From: an uncultured bacterium
GTDB taxonomy: Bacteria > Pseudomonadota > Gammaproteobacteria > Burkholderiales > Burkholderiaceae_E
Length of the DNA: 13,820 nt
Assembly: GCA_903864485.1 (NCBI GenBank)
Contig: CAIPGD010000228.1
Coordinates: forward strand, 1 to 13,820
Direction: 5' to 3'
The stretch's first letter is position 1, and the number at the start of each line of letters is the position of its first letter. The position numbers were made by a program, and so were the translations under genes. Below the pieces are notes generated by a model. The model had not been told where the DNA came from, made no database searches, and saw nothing but the letters and a program-made list of their open reading frames with translations. Shown piece by piece: positions 1-7,484 of this stretch.

Positions 1-995
1 GGATCAATGCCGCGATGCGCGTCGCGGTCACCGGTACGCCCGTGGAAAATCGGCTCGATGAGCTGTGGACCCTGATGCATCTGCTCAACCCGGGCCTGCT
101 CGGCCCGCGTGATCGTTTTTCCGCGCGGTTCGCCGTGCCGATCGAACGTGATCGGGATCCTCGTGCTGCGCAGCGTTTGCGCCGCCTCGTGCGTCCTTTT
201 CTGCTGCGCCGAACCAAGTCCGAAGTGTTGAGTGACCTCCCCGAACGCACCGAAATCGCGCTTCGAATTGAACCCTCTCCCGATGAAGTGGCGTTCCATA
301 CCGCTCTGCGCGCCGAAGCACTCGAGGCGGTTAGCGAGATGGCCGGGCGCGGGGGGGATGCGCGCTTTCATGTGCTCGCGCAAATATCTCGCTTGCGCCG
401 CGCCGCAAGCGATCCAAGGCTGGCCGTGGAAGGTGCCGTGGGCGGGGCAAAACTCGACGCGTTGATTGAACTGATCGATGAACTGATTGCGAACCGCCAT
501 AAGGCGCTGGTCTTTAGTCAATTCACCGGTTTTTTAGATCTCGCCGAGGAACGCCTCAAAGCGCTCGGCGTTCGATTTCATAGACTCGATGGATCGACCC
601 CGGCGGCGGCGCGCGCGACTCGAGTCGCAGCATTTCAGGCGGGTGAGGGCGACGTCTTTTTGATCAGTCTCAAAGCCGGCGGATCAGGCCTGAACTTGAC
701 CGCTGCCGATTACGTCATCCTGTGCGATCCGTGGTGGAACCCCGCAGTAGAAGCCCAGGCGGCCGGGCGCGCACACCGCATTGGTCAGAACCGCCCGGTG
801 ACCGTGTACCGCCTGCTCACCGCGGGGACCATTGAAGAACGCATCATCGCCATGCATGAGACCAAGCGGGCGATTGCCGACGCATTGCTCGAGCGCACCG
901 AAGAGGGGGACGGCGTGAGTGGTGAGGAAGGCCGCGATGGCGTTATCGCTGGTGCGCTCGATGTCGACGAGTTGATTGAGTTGATGCGTGGCTAA
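1..995 (+). CDS. SNF2-family DEAD/DEAH-box helicase, C-terminal part (5' end outside window)
   Basis: The reading frame is open from base 3 to the TAA at 993-995, with no start codon of its own, so the N-terminal part lies before the window. Numbering from the internal Met at base 15, motif III appears as VTGTPVENRLDELW (4-17), followed by the second RecA lobe: ALVFSQF (164-170, motif IV), LDGST (191-195), SLKAGGSGLNLT (218-229, motif V) and QAAGRAHRIGQNRPV (248-262, motif VI with the arginine fingers). This order is diagnostic of SNF2/Rad54-like ATP-dependent DNA translocases, and the C-terminal DELIELMRG tail is common in bacterial members. Walker A and the DEAH box must lie upstream. Such proteins translocate on double-stranded DNA or remodel protein-DNA complexes, but the role of free-standing bacterial members is mostly unknown. 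The 3' end overlaps the end of rmuC. The family assignment is secure; the biological role is not. Confidence 0.95.
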   Translation, partial: INAAMRVAVTGTPVENRLDELWTLMHLLNPGLLGPRDRFSARFAVPIERDRDPRAAQRLRRLVRPFLLRRTKSEVLSDLPERTEIALRIEPSPDEVAFHTALRAEALEAVSEMAGRGGDARFHVLAQISRLRRAASDPRLAVEGAVGGAKLDALIELIDELIANRHKALVFSQFTGFLDLAEERLKALGVRFHRLDGSTPAAARATRVAAFQAGEGDVFLISLKAGGSGLNLTAADYVILCDPWWNPAVEAQAAGRAHRIGQNRPVTVYRLLTAGTIEERIIAMHETKRAIADALLERTEEGDGVSGEEGRDGVIAGALDVDELIELMRG

Positions 996-2374
996 GTGTT
1001 CAGATCCGGCGCCTCTATCGCCTCTGTTGCCTCTAATGCCTGCTCAACCAACGCAGCCGGGAGTTGCTTGGTCGGTTTGACACCCAGCTCGCGCAACATT
1101 TCGGCTTGGCGAATCACATTGCCCCGGTTGGTTGCGAGCTTGCTGCGCGCGGAACTCCAGCTCTCATGCGCTTGCTGGATGCGTTCGCCGACCCGGTCAA
1201 GATCCGCAACAAAGCCGGCCAGACGGTCGTACAGTTCGGCGCCACGCCGCGCGATATCCTGCGCGTTGCGATTTTGTGCTTCGGTGCGCCAGAGGTGCGC
1301 CACCGTGCGCACGACGAACATCAGGGTGGAGGGGCTCACGAGCAGGACATTACGGCTCCAGGCCTCGTTAAACAGGTCGCCGTCCTGCGTAATGGCGGTC
1401 ATGAACGCGGGTTCGATCGGTACGAACATCAAAACGCAGTCGAGCGACTGCAGCCCGTACAACGCAGGGTAATCGCGCTCGCCTAATCCCCGCAGATGGG
1501 TGCGCATCGAATCAAGATGGCGCTTTAGATGCCGCGTCCGTGCCTCTTCATCGGCGGCTGCGACCCAATCGTCATACGCGTTAAGAGAAACCTTGGCATC
1601 GACCACCAGGCAGCGATCGCCGGGCAGATGGATGACCACGTCCGGCTGGGCGCGCGTGCCGTCCTCGCGCACACGACTATCCTGAACTATATAACCATGC
1701 CCCCGCTGCAGACCCGCAGATTCGAGGACCCGTTCCAGAATCAGTTCACCCCAGTTACCTTGGGCCTTGTTGTCGCCTTTGAGTGCGCGGGTCAGATTTT
1801 GCGCCTCGGTGCTCAAGGTGCGGTTCAGGTCCATGAGTTGACGGACTTGCTCGGCCAGGGCTCCGCGGTCGCGGGTTTCTTTCACATAAACGTCTTCGAC
1901 CTTCGCCTGAAATTCAACGATGCGAGTGCGCAGTGGGTCGAGAAGCTGACCCAGGCTGGTCTGGTTTTGCTCGGTGAAGCGCTGGCTCTTTTCCTCCAGA
2001 ATCTCGGTGGCGAGGGTGCGGAACTGATGCGTCAGTGACTCGCGAGCCTCCAGCAGCAAGTCGATTTTTTCTTGCGAAGAGGCGCGCTCAGCGTCGATCC
2101 GTTCGGCCAGTTGCGCGCGTTCGTCTTGCGTCTGATCAAGACGCTCACGCAGGCGCTCAATTTCTTGTTCAAGCACCGGCACCCGCTGGGCACGTTCGCT
2201 GACACCGGCCAGTGCGGCCGAAGACTTGAGTTGCGCTTCAGCGCGGCCCTGCTCGGTCGCGGTTTGAATGGCGGCCTGCAAGCGGGACCACACCCAAGCT
2301 GCCCCAGTGCCCGCCCCCACGAGGGTGGCGAACAGGGCAATCAACAGAGTCGATAGGAGGCCAGGGGATTCCAT
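992..2374 (-). CDS. rmuC: DNA recombination protein RmuC
   Basis: This encodes 460 residues, close to the 475 of E. coli RmuC. An N-terminal membrane anchor (about residues 5-29) is followed by a long charged coiled-coil region (about 33-200) rich in Glu, Gln and Arg. The RmuC core comes next: GDNKAQGNWGE (200-210), an LERVLESAGL stretch, then PDVVIHLPGD (244-253) and LVVDAKVSLNAYDDW (256-270). The PD...DAK pattern fits the PD-(D/E)xK nuclease-like fold proposed for the family. RmuC limits short-inversion recombination in E. coli and is thought to act as a nuclease on DNA structures; the membrane anchor is seen here directly. The ATG at 2374 has GGAGG a few bases upstream. Its start is only 21 bases after the livF stop, so it may be read from the transporter transcript, though a promoter inside livF cannot be excluded. 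The stop TAG overlaps the stop TAA of the convergent helicase gene. Confidence 0.93.
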   Translation of the reverse strand: MESPGLLSTLLIALFATLVGAGTGAAWVWSRLQAAIQTATEQGRAEAQLKSSAALAGVSERAQRVPVLEQEIERLRERLDQTQDERAQLAERIDAERASSQEKIDLLLEARESLTHQFRTLATEILEEKSQRFTEQNQTSLGQLLDPLRTRIVEFQAKVEDVYVKETRDRGALAEQVRQLMDLNRTLSTEAQNLTRALKGDNKAQGNWGELILERVLESAGLQRGHGYIVQDSRVREDGTRAQPDVVIHLPGDRCLVVDAKVSLNAYDDWVAAADEEARTRHLKRHLDSMRTHLRGLGERDYPALYGLQSLDCVLMFVPIEPAFMTAITQDGDLFNEAWSRNVLLVSPSTLMFVVRTVAHLWRTEAQNRNAQDIARRGAELYDRLAGFVADLDRVGERIQQAHESWSSARSKLATNRGNVIRQAEMLRELGVKPTKQLPAALVEQALEATEAIEAPDLNT

Positions 2375-2395
2375 CGCCCTCCACGATACCCGCGT

Positions 2396-3136
2396 TTAGA
2401 TCGCCAGGTATTGTTGCCGGAGTTCCGCGTTGTCGATCACCTCTTTGGCAGTGCCATCGAAGACAATCTCGCCCATATCCAGGATCAGCGCGCGATCGGA
2501 AAGATGCAAGGCAGCGATCGCGTTTTGCTCGACGATGATCGTTGTAAAACCAAGCCCTTTGACCTCTTCAAGAATCTTTTCGATCTCACGAACGATCACC
2601 GGAGCAAGGCCCTCGTAGGGTTCATCCAGCAGCAGGAGTTTGACATCGCGGGCAAGCGCTCGGGCCACTGCAAGCATTTGTTGTTCGCCGCCCGACATCG
2701 TCACCGCTTCTTGTTTACGGCGCTCGGCCAGCCGCGGGAAGTGGTCGTACAGGCGCTCGATCGACCAGCCAATGGGCTCTTCGATCTGGGCAAGTTGCAG
2801 GTTTTCTTCAACCGTCAGGCTGGGGATGATCCGGCGGTCCTCGGGCACCAGCCCCACGCCCAAGCGCGAAGCCTGATAGGCGCTCATGGTGTGCAGGGGT
2901 TGACCATCAAGCCAGATTTCGCCTTTCTGGAGGTGGGGAGCATCCAGACGCGCGATCGAGCGCATCGTCGAGGTCTTACCGGCGCCGTTACGGCCCAGCA
3001 GGGCGACGATTTCGCCTTCCTTGATGTCGAAACTGACGCCTTGCACTACATAACTTTCACCGTAATACGAGTGAATGTCGCGGCACGAAAAGTAGGCGGA
3101 CGGCGCGGTTCCGCTGGTCTTGGGTGCGTTGCTCAC
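2396..3136 (-). CDS. livF: Branched-chain-amino-acid-type ABC transporter ATPase LivF
   Basis: This is one of the two cytoplasmic ATPases that power the LivHM permease. The 246 residues contain Walker A GRNGAGKT (48-55), a LivF-type region GLVPEDRRIIPSLTVEENL (95-113), the ABC signature MSGGEQQ (147-153) and Walker B LLLLDEPYEGLAP (167-179). The usual H-loop histidine is replaced in IVEQN (201-205), which is normal for the LivF group. E. coli LivF is about 237 residues; the extra N-terminal residues (1-14) are low-complexity. The start is GTG at 3136, overlapping the livG stop as GTGA, with GGGGAG upstream, so it is probably translationally coupled to livG. UrtE, the urea-transporter paralogue, is a possible alternative, but there are no urea genes nearby and the residues fit LivF. 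The exact substrate of the system is not shown by this subunit. Confidence 0.93.
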   Translation of the reverse strand: MSNAPKTSGTAPSAYFSCRDIHSYYGESYVVQGVSFDIKEGEIVALLGRNGAGKTSTMRSIARLDAPHLQKGEIWLDGQPLHTMSAYQASRLGVGLVPEDRRIIPSLTVEENLQLAQIEEPIGWSIERLYDHFPRLAERRKQEAVTMSGGEQQMLAVARALARDVKLLLLDEPYEGLAPVIVREIEKILEEVKGLGFTTIIVEQNAIAALHLSDRALILDMGEIVFDGTAKEVIDNAELRQQYLAI

Positions 3137-3888
3137 AGGTGGGCTCCCCCGAGATAGGCTTCCTGGACGCGCGGGTCGCCTTTGATGTCATTGGGCGATC
3201 CTTCAGCGATCACCGTTCCCTGGGCCATGACGCTGATCTTTTCAGCCAGCGAAAAAACCACATGCATATCGTGTTCGATGATGATTTTGGTGACCTTGCC
3301 ACTCCCGATCCGCTGGAGCAGATCGATGGTGTTGTTGGTGTCGGCGCGCGACATGCCGGCCGTGGGCTCATCGAGCAAAAGGAGCTTGGGCTCTTGCGTC
3401 AGACACATCGCGAGCTCCAAACGGCGCTTGTCACCGCGCGAGAGACTATTGGCGATGATGTGCCGCTTGCTGGCGAGGCCGACGTCGTCAAGCATGTGTT
3501 CGGCACGATCTTGCACCTCGGCCTGCTGATCAGTGCGCGACCAGGCATTGGCCTTGAACGAGCCGTCACGGTGGGCCAGGGTCGGGATCAGGACGTTGTC
3601 GAGGAGGCTCAGCTCGCCAAAGATTTCGGGCGTCTGGAATACCCGAACCACACCGGTCTGATTGATTTCGTGGGGCTTCAAACCAATCAGCGATGTCCCA
3701 TTAAAGGTGACGGTTCCGGTATCCGGAATCAGGCGACCGACAAAGCAATTGAGGAGCGTGGATTTCCCCGCGCCATTGGGCCCGATGATGGCGTGAACGC
3801 TGCCCGCCTCAACGCGCAGGTTGACATCGTTGAGCGCACGCAGACCACCAAAACTCTTATGCAGGCCAGAAACTTCAAGCATCGACAT
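3133..3888 (-). CDS. livG: Branched-chain-amino-acid-type ABC transporter ATPase LivG
   Basis: This is the second ATPase of the transporter, 251 residues against about 255 in E. coli. It has Walker A GPNGAGKS (36-43), a Q-loop glutamine at 85 in RVFQTPEIF, Walker B LLLLDEPTAGMS (169-180) and an H-loop IIEHDMHVV (203-211). The C-terminal VQEAYLGG (241-248) is the classic LivG ending. The ABC signature is unusual: LSRGDKRRLE (149-158), where family members normally have a Gln and often LSYGQQRRLE. The conserved Ser and Gly are kept, so I expect a working ATPase. The start is ATG at 3888; an AGGAGA about eight bases upstream overlaps the livM stop codon, so translation is likely coupled to livM. 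A second Met at residue 3 is a possible alternative start. Twelve bases separate it from livM. Confidence 0.94.
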   Translation of the reverse strand: MSMLEVSGLHKSFGGLRALNDVNLRVEAGSVHAIIGPNGAGKSTLLNCFVGRLIPDTGTVTFNGTSLIGLKPHEINQTGVVRVFQTPEIFGELSLLDNVLIPTLAHRDGSFKANAWSRTDQQAEVQDRAEHMLDDVGLASKRHIIANSLSRGDKRRLELAMCLTQEPKLLLLDEPTAGMSRADTNNTIDLLQRIGSGKVTKIIIEHDMHVVFSLAEKISVMAQGTVIAEGSPNDIKGDPRVQEAYLGGAHL

Positions 3889-3900
3889 GGTGAAATCTCC

Positions 3901-5007
3901 TCAGACCTGAGCGGGGGAAAACCGCATCCGGAGTCGCCGAACGCCTTCCATTACCCCACCTGGCAAGAAGACGATCAGGACCAGGAACATCACCCCGAGC
4001 GTGAGTTCCCAGCCTTCACCCACAAACAGGCCAACCACACTCACGACCACTTTTTCGAGCCCATCGGGCAGGAAGCTGAAGAAGTTGTGCAGGATCTGAT
4101 GGTTGAAGGCTGAAAAAATGTTCTCAAGGTACTTGATGATTCCAGCTCCCATCACGGGTCCGAGTAGCGTTCCCGCGCCCCCCAGGATCGTCATCAGAAC
4201 CACCTCACCCGAGGCCGTCCACTGCATCCGGTCGGCCCCGGCGAGGGGGTCGGTCACGGCGAGCAGCGCCCCGGCCAGGCCGGCGTAGCAACCCGAAATC
4301 ACGAATGCCGTGAGCGCATACGAACGGGTGTTGACGCCGGTGTATTTGAGCCGGTTCTGATTGGATTTGACGGCTTTCAGCATCAGCCCGAACGGCGAGC
4401 GAGTGATCCGCATGGCGATATAAAAGCTCAGGATCAGTAGGACCGCGCAGAAATAAAACCCTGACCAGCCGATCAGACTCATTCCAAACAGATCGGTCGA
4501 AGGGATACCCTGGCCAACGGTGATGCCCGCCATCCGATCAAGAATCCGTGGATCATTGCGCGCGAGTTGAAGGCCCGTTTCGCCGTTGGTGATCGGCGTC
4601 AGGACCGAGTAGGCCAGGTTGTACGACATCTGGGCAAAGGCGAGCGTCAGGATCGAAAAATAGATCCCCGAGCGCCGAAGGCTGACGTAACCAATCAACA
4701 GGGCAAACACGGCGGATACCAGCACGCTGAGAATCACTGCCGGCAAGACGTTCATCGTCAGTAGCTTGAAGCTCCAGACTGCGGTGTACGAACCCACCCC
4801 CAGAAAAGCCGCGTGGCCGAACGACAGGTATCCGGTGAGGCCGAACAAAATGTTGTAACCAATAGCGAAAATGCCAAAGATCACAAATTTTTGAAGTAGA
4901 TCCGGATAACCAGCTCCCAGGGGCGCCAGCACGATTGGGCCCGCAAGCACGGCGATTGTGAAGCCGATGAGCAGCAGGCGATCTTCTTTCGATGATACGG
5001 GCATCAT
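3901..5007 (-). CDS. livM: Branched-chain-amino-acid-type ABC transporter permease LivM
   Basis: This 368-residue inner-membrane protein has many hydrophobic segments, starting at about residues 11-31. The LivM hallmark is clear: a run around GYNILFGLTGYLSFGHAAFLG (50-70), then GYVSLRRSGIYFSILTLAFAQ (106-126). A cytoplasmic coupling region MRITRSPFGLMLKAVKSNQ (199-217) contacts the ATPases. The GEVVLMTILGGAGTLLGPVMG segment (267-287) is typical of the LivHM permease fold. Residues about 140-175 form a hydrophilic stretch between membrane segments, longer than the short turn of many homologues. It pairs with LivH to form the solute channel across the inner membrane. The ATG at 5007 has GGAGG about eight bases upstream, inside the last codons of livH, and only two bases lie between livH stop and livM start, so translation is probably coupled. 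Confidence 0.94.
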   Translation of the reverse strand: MMPVSSKEDRLLLIGFTIAVLAGPIVLAPLGAGYPDLLQKFVIFGIFAIGYNILFGLTGYLSFGHAAFLGVGSYTAVWSFKLLTMNVLPAVILSVLVSAVFALLIGYVSLRRSGIYFSILTLAFAQMSYNLAYSVLTPITNGETGLQLARNDPRILDRMAGITVGQGIPSTDLFGMSLIGWSGFYFCAVLLILSFYIAMRITRSPFGLMLKAVKSNQNRLKYTGVNTRSYALTAFVISGCYAGLAGALLAVTDPLAGADRMQWTASGEVVLMTILGGAGTLLGPVMGAGIIKYLENIFSAFNHQILHNFFSFLPDGLEKVVVSVVGLFVGEGWELTLGVMFLVLIVFLPGGVMEGVRRLRMRFSPAQV

Positions 5008-5009
5008 GT

Positions 5010-6026
5010 TCAGTCCTCCATCACGCCTTTGCGGCCCATAAGCCCACGTGGCCGGGTCAGCAAGATCACCACGGCGACGAGATAAATGATGATCTGATCG
5101 ATGCCCGGGATCAGTTGCTTGACCTCATTGAGCGAGGCCAGCGACTGCAGGATGCCGAGCATGAAACCGGCTAGCACAGCGCCGGGTAACGAGCCCATGC
5201 CGCCCACCACGACGACCACGAACGACAGGACCAGAAAGTCCATGCCCATCCGGTAGTCCGGCGTCACGATCGGTGTGTACATCGCCCCTGCAACCCCGGC
5301 AACGATGACCGCGATCCCGAAGACAATCGTAAAACGGCGTTCGATGTGAATCCCGAGAAGGCCTACCGTCTCGCGGTCGCGCATTCCCGCGCGCACCACC
5401 ATCCCGAAAGTGGTGAATTGCAAAAAGGCAAATACCAGACCGATCACGACCAGTGAAAAGACGAAGTAAATCAGCCGCCACCAGGGGTAGGAAATCGAAT
5501 CGCCCAGCCCAAACCACGCGCCGATGTTGGCACTACCCGAGAACAAGGCTGGCGCGGGCGACGGAATCGGGTTGGCACCAAAGAACGCCTTGATGACTTC
5601 TTGAAGAACGATCGCGAGGCCGAACGTGACCAGAATCTGATCTGCGTGGGTGCGGTGATAGAAGTGGCGGATCAGGCCGCGTTCCATGACGACTCCCAGC
5701 AATAGCATCATCGGGATCGCGAGCAGGATCGACAGTGGGACAGCGTAATTAATCAGTTGCAGGCCGGTGTCGCCAAACCAGATTTGCAGATAAGGCACAT
5801 CGGTGTAACTGTCGAAGAAAGTGACGCTGGTGTCCTTTACTTGCTTCGAAATCTTCAGCAGCATTTGCATCGACACCGCACAGAAGGCGCCCAGCATGAA
5901 GAGCGCTCCATGGGTGAAGTTCACCACGCCCAGGGTCCCAAAAATCAAGGTCAACCCCAGGGCAATCAGCGCGTAGGCACCGCCTTTGTCGAGGCCGTTG
6001 AGCAGTTGTAGAACGATCGCGTCCAT
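5010..6026 (-). CDS. livH: Branched-chain-amino-acid-type ABC transporter permease LivH
   Basis: This 338-residue polytopic permease is longer than the 308-residue E. coli LivH. The N-terminus, NGLDKGGAYALIALGLTLIF (10-29) followed by GTLGVVNFTHGALFMLG (30-46), is characteristic of the family and fixes the start. Residues about 58-92 are a polar insertion between membrane segments that explains the extra length. HADQILVTFGLAIVLQE (127-143) and the coupling region FGMVVRAGMRDRETVGLLGI (207-226) are conserved, as is VVVVGGMGSLPGAVLAGF (271-288). It ends with the charged tail RPRGLMGRKGVMED. No clear Shine-Dalgarno sequence precedes the ATG at 6026, in contrast to the other genes of the operon. 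The gene follows the binding-protein gene after a 126-base structured gap with a terminator-like hairpin, so it is probably expressed by read-through. It forms the channel with LivM. Confidence 0.94.
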   Translation of the reverse strand: MDAIVLQLLNGLDKGGAYALIALGLTLIFGTLGVVNFTHGALFMLGAFCAVSMQMLLKISKQVKDTSVTFFDSYTDVPYLQIWFGDTGLQLINYAVPLSILLAIPMMLLLGVVMERGLIRHFYHRTHADQILVTFGLAIVLQEVIKAFFGANPIPSPAPALFSGSANIGAWFGLGDSISYPWWRLIYFVFSLVVIGLVFAFLQFTTFGMVVRAGMRDRETVGLLGIHIERRFTIVFGIAVIVAGVAGAMYTPIVTPDYRMGMDFLVLSFVVVVVGGMGSLPGAVLAGFMLGILQSLASLNEVKQLIPGIDQIIIYLVAVVILLTRPRGLMGRKGVMED

Positions 6027-6042
6027 AGGCTATTCAGAGCTT

Positions 6043-6084
6043 AAAAAAACGGAACCCCGGTCCAGCTATCACACTGGGCCGGGG
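6043..6084 (-). terminator. Terminator-like hairpin between binding-protein gene and livH
   Basis: On the minus strand the arms are CCCCGGCCCAG and CTGGACCGGGG (plus-strand 6074-6084 and 6055-6065). They pair over 11 positions with a single C/A mismatch around an eight-base loop. The stem is followed by TTCCG and then seven T (plus-strand A run 6043-6049). It lies in the middle of an otherwise continuous same-strand operon, just before livH. I infer partial termination that favours the upstream binding-protein message. The five-base spacer between stem and T-run makes it weaker than an ideal intrinsic terminator. Confidence 0.6.
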
Positions 6085-6152
6085 GGGCGGGAGCCGACGG
6101 CAGGTTCCGGCGAACCCGCGATGTACTGGTACCGCTCGCGGTTTAAATCCCG
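6085..6152. repeat. Inverted repeats between binding-protein gene and livH
   Basis: No gene is visible here. The stretch contains a perfect five-base inverted repeat GGTTC-CGGC-GAACC at 6103-6116. An alternative eight-base imperfect repeat pairs 6113-6120 with 6137-6144 around a 16-base loop, and a tiny GCCG-A-CGGC lies at 6093-6101. The second and first overlap, so they exclude each other. Together with the adjacent terminator-like stem, this makes a structured 3' end for the binding-protein transcript, which could protect it from exonucleases. That role is inference. Confidence 0.4.
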
Positions 6153-7484
6153 TCAGACCTTGTAAGGCCCGAGGTTTCCACCAAACATCTTCGGATCGTA
6201 GTCAACGTCCTTACGAGCCACCACTTGCACGATGTCCATCAGATCGTACTTATTGCTAGGCTTTTGCTTGCCGCGCACGACGAGGATGTCTTTCATACAC
6301 TGATGGTCTTCAGCACGGTACTCGGTTGGCCCGTTGCCCATGCCGTCGAACTTAAAGCCTTCAAGCGTCTTGATGACTTGTTCGGGGTTAAAGGTGCCAG
6401 CCATTTCGACCGCGTTCGCATACAGCAGAGTCTGGACGTAGGCAGTGTGTGCAGCCTGCGACGGGGGCATTTTGTAGACTGCAGCAAAGGACTTCACGAA
6501 GTTTTGTGAGGCTGCGTCAGGCAGCTGCCAGTCCCAGTTGGCGGTTCCGAAAATGCCCTTGATTGCGTCCCCGGCGCCTTGCGCCATCAACTCGGAGAAC
6601 AGCGGCACGACGACTTCGAATCGTTTGCCGTTGACTTGCTTGTCGCGCAATCCGAACTGAACGGCTTGCGTGAGCGAGTTGATCATGTCCTTGCCGTAGT
6701 GGTTCAGGATCAGGACGTCTGCACCCGAGTTCAGCACCGGGGTGATGTACTGCGAAAAGTCGGCGGCGCCCAGCGGGGTGCGCACGGCATTCGCGGTTTT
6801 CCAGCCGACGGCTTCGGTCGATGCCTTCATCGACTCTTCCTGGGTCCAGCCCCAGGTGTAGTCGGCGGTCAGGTGATAGGCGCGGCGCTCTTTGCCGTAT
6901 TCCTTCGCCAGGATCGGCCCGAGCGCCCTGCCGGACATGTAGGCGTTGAAGAAGTGGCGGAAGCCATAGCGCTTCTTGTCCTTGCCAGTGGTGTCATTCG
7001 AGTGGGTCAGGGCGCACATGTAAATCACGCCCATTTCCTGCGCGAGTGACTGCACGGCAATTGCTTCGGCTGAAGATGAGCCACCGGTGTACATCACGAC
7101 GCCGTCTTTTTCGATCATGCGCTTGGCAAGCGCGCGCGCCGCGTCAGCCTTAGTCTGGGTGTCGCCGGTCACGTACTCGACTTTCTTGCCGAGGATGCCG
7201 TTCCCTTTGAGCGCGAGCGGCTTCATCGTCTTGAGCATGCCGCCGTCACCTTCGCCGTTGATGTGCTTGACGGCGAGTTCGTAGGCGCGCAGTTCATCAG
7301 CGCCCTCGTCTGCGTAGGGTCCGGTCTGTGGTACGGTAAATCCAAACTTGACCGTGGCACTCTTGCCCGGATCATTTCGGAAGTCGTCAGCCCACGCGTT
7401 CTTCACGTAGAAGGAAGGGGCAACAGCCGAGGCACTGAAGCCGGCCACCGATTTAAGGACTTTGCGGCGTGAGTCGTTTTGCAT
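6153..7484 (-). CDS. Periplasmic substrate-binding protein of the Liv-type ABC transporter (LivK-like)
   Basis: This 443-residue protein carries the type I periplasmic binding fold of the leucine/amide-binding group: VKFGFTVPQTGPYADEGADE near residues 45-64, then GDTQTKADAARALAKRMIE and GGSSSAEAIAVQSLAQE. The N-terminus has SRRKVLK (5-11), a weakly hydrophobic stretch and a lysine before a likely AWA cleavage site at about residue 32, which looks like a twin-arginine (Tat) signal. The frame is open for 24 more codons upstream, but ATG at 7484 has GGAGA (7489-7493) eight bases before it and puts the signal peptide at the very N-terminus, so it is chosen. It is longer than E. coli LivK (369 residues). 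It captures the solute and hands it to LivHM. The ligand cannot be read from sequence: branched-chain amino acids, amides, or a small organic acid are all possible. It is divergent from glcD. Confidence 0.92.
   Translation of the reverse strand: MQNDSRRKVLKSVAGFSASAVAPSFYVKNAWADDFRNDPGKSATVKFGFTVPQTGPYADEGADELRAYELAVKHINGEGDGGMLKTMKPLALKGNGILGKKVEYVTGDTQTKADAARALAKRMIEKDGVVMYTGGSSSAEAIAVQSLAQEMGVIYMCALTHSNDTTGKDKKRYGFRHFFNAYMSGRALGPILAKEYGKERRAYHLTADYTWGWTQEESMKASTEAVGWKTANAVRTPLGAADFSQYITPVLNSGADVLILNHYGKDMINSLTQAVQFGLRDKQVNGKRFEVVVPLFSELMAQGAGDAIKGIFGTANWDWQLPDAASQNFVKSFAAVYKMPPSQAAHTAYVQTLLYANAVEMAGTFNPEQVIKTLEGFKFDGMGNGPTEYRAEDHQCMKDILVVRGKQKPSNKYDLMDIVQVVARKDVDYDPKMFGGNLGPYKV

Noticed and set aside
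1529..2038. Plus-strand open frame opposite rmuC
   Set aside because: Overlaps the conserved RmuC core on the other strand; no independent support.
2411..3157. Plus-strand open frame (248 codons) opposite livF
   Set aside because: Fully antisense to livF, no family resemblance and no ribosome site; a shadow of the coding strand.
3124..4113. Long plus-strand open frame (329 codons) opposite livG and the end of livM
   Set aside because: It is antisense to well-supported genes, has no recognisable domain and its composition (His/Gln/Asp-rich) is what a GC-rich gene gives when read from the other strand.
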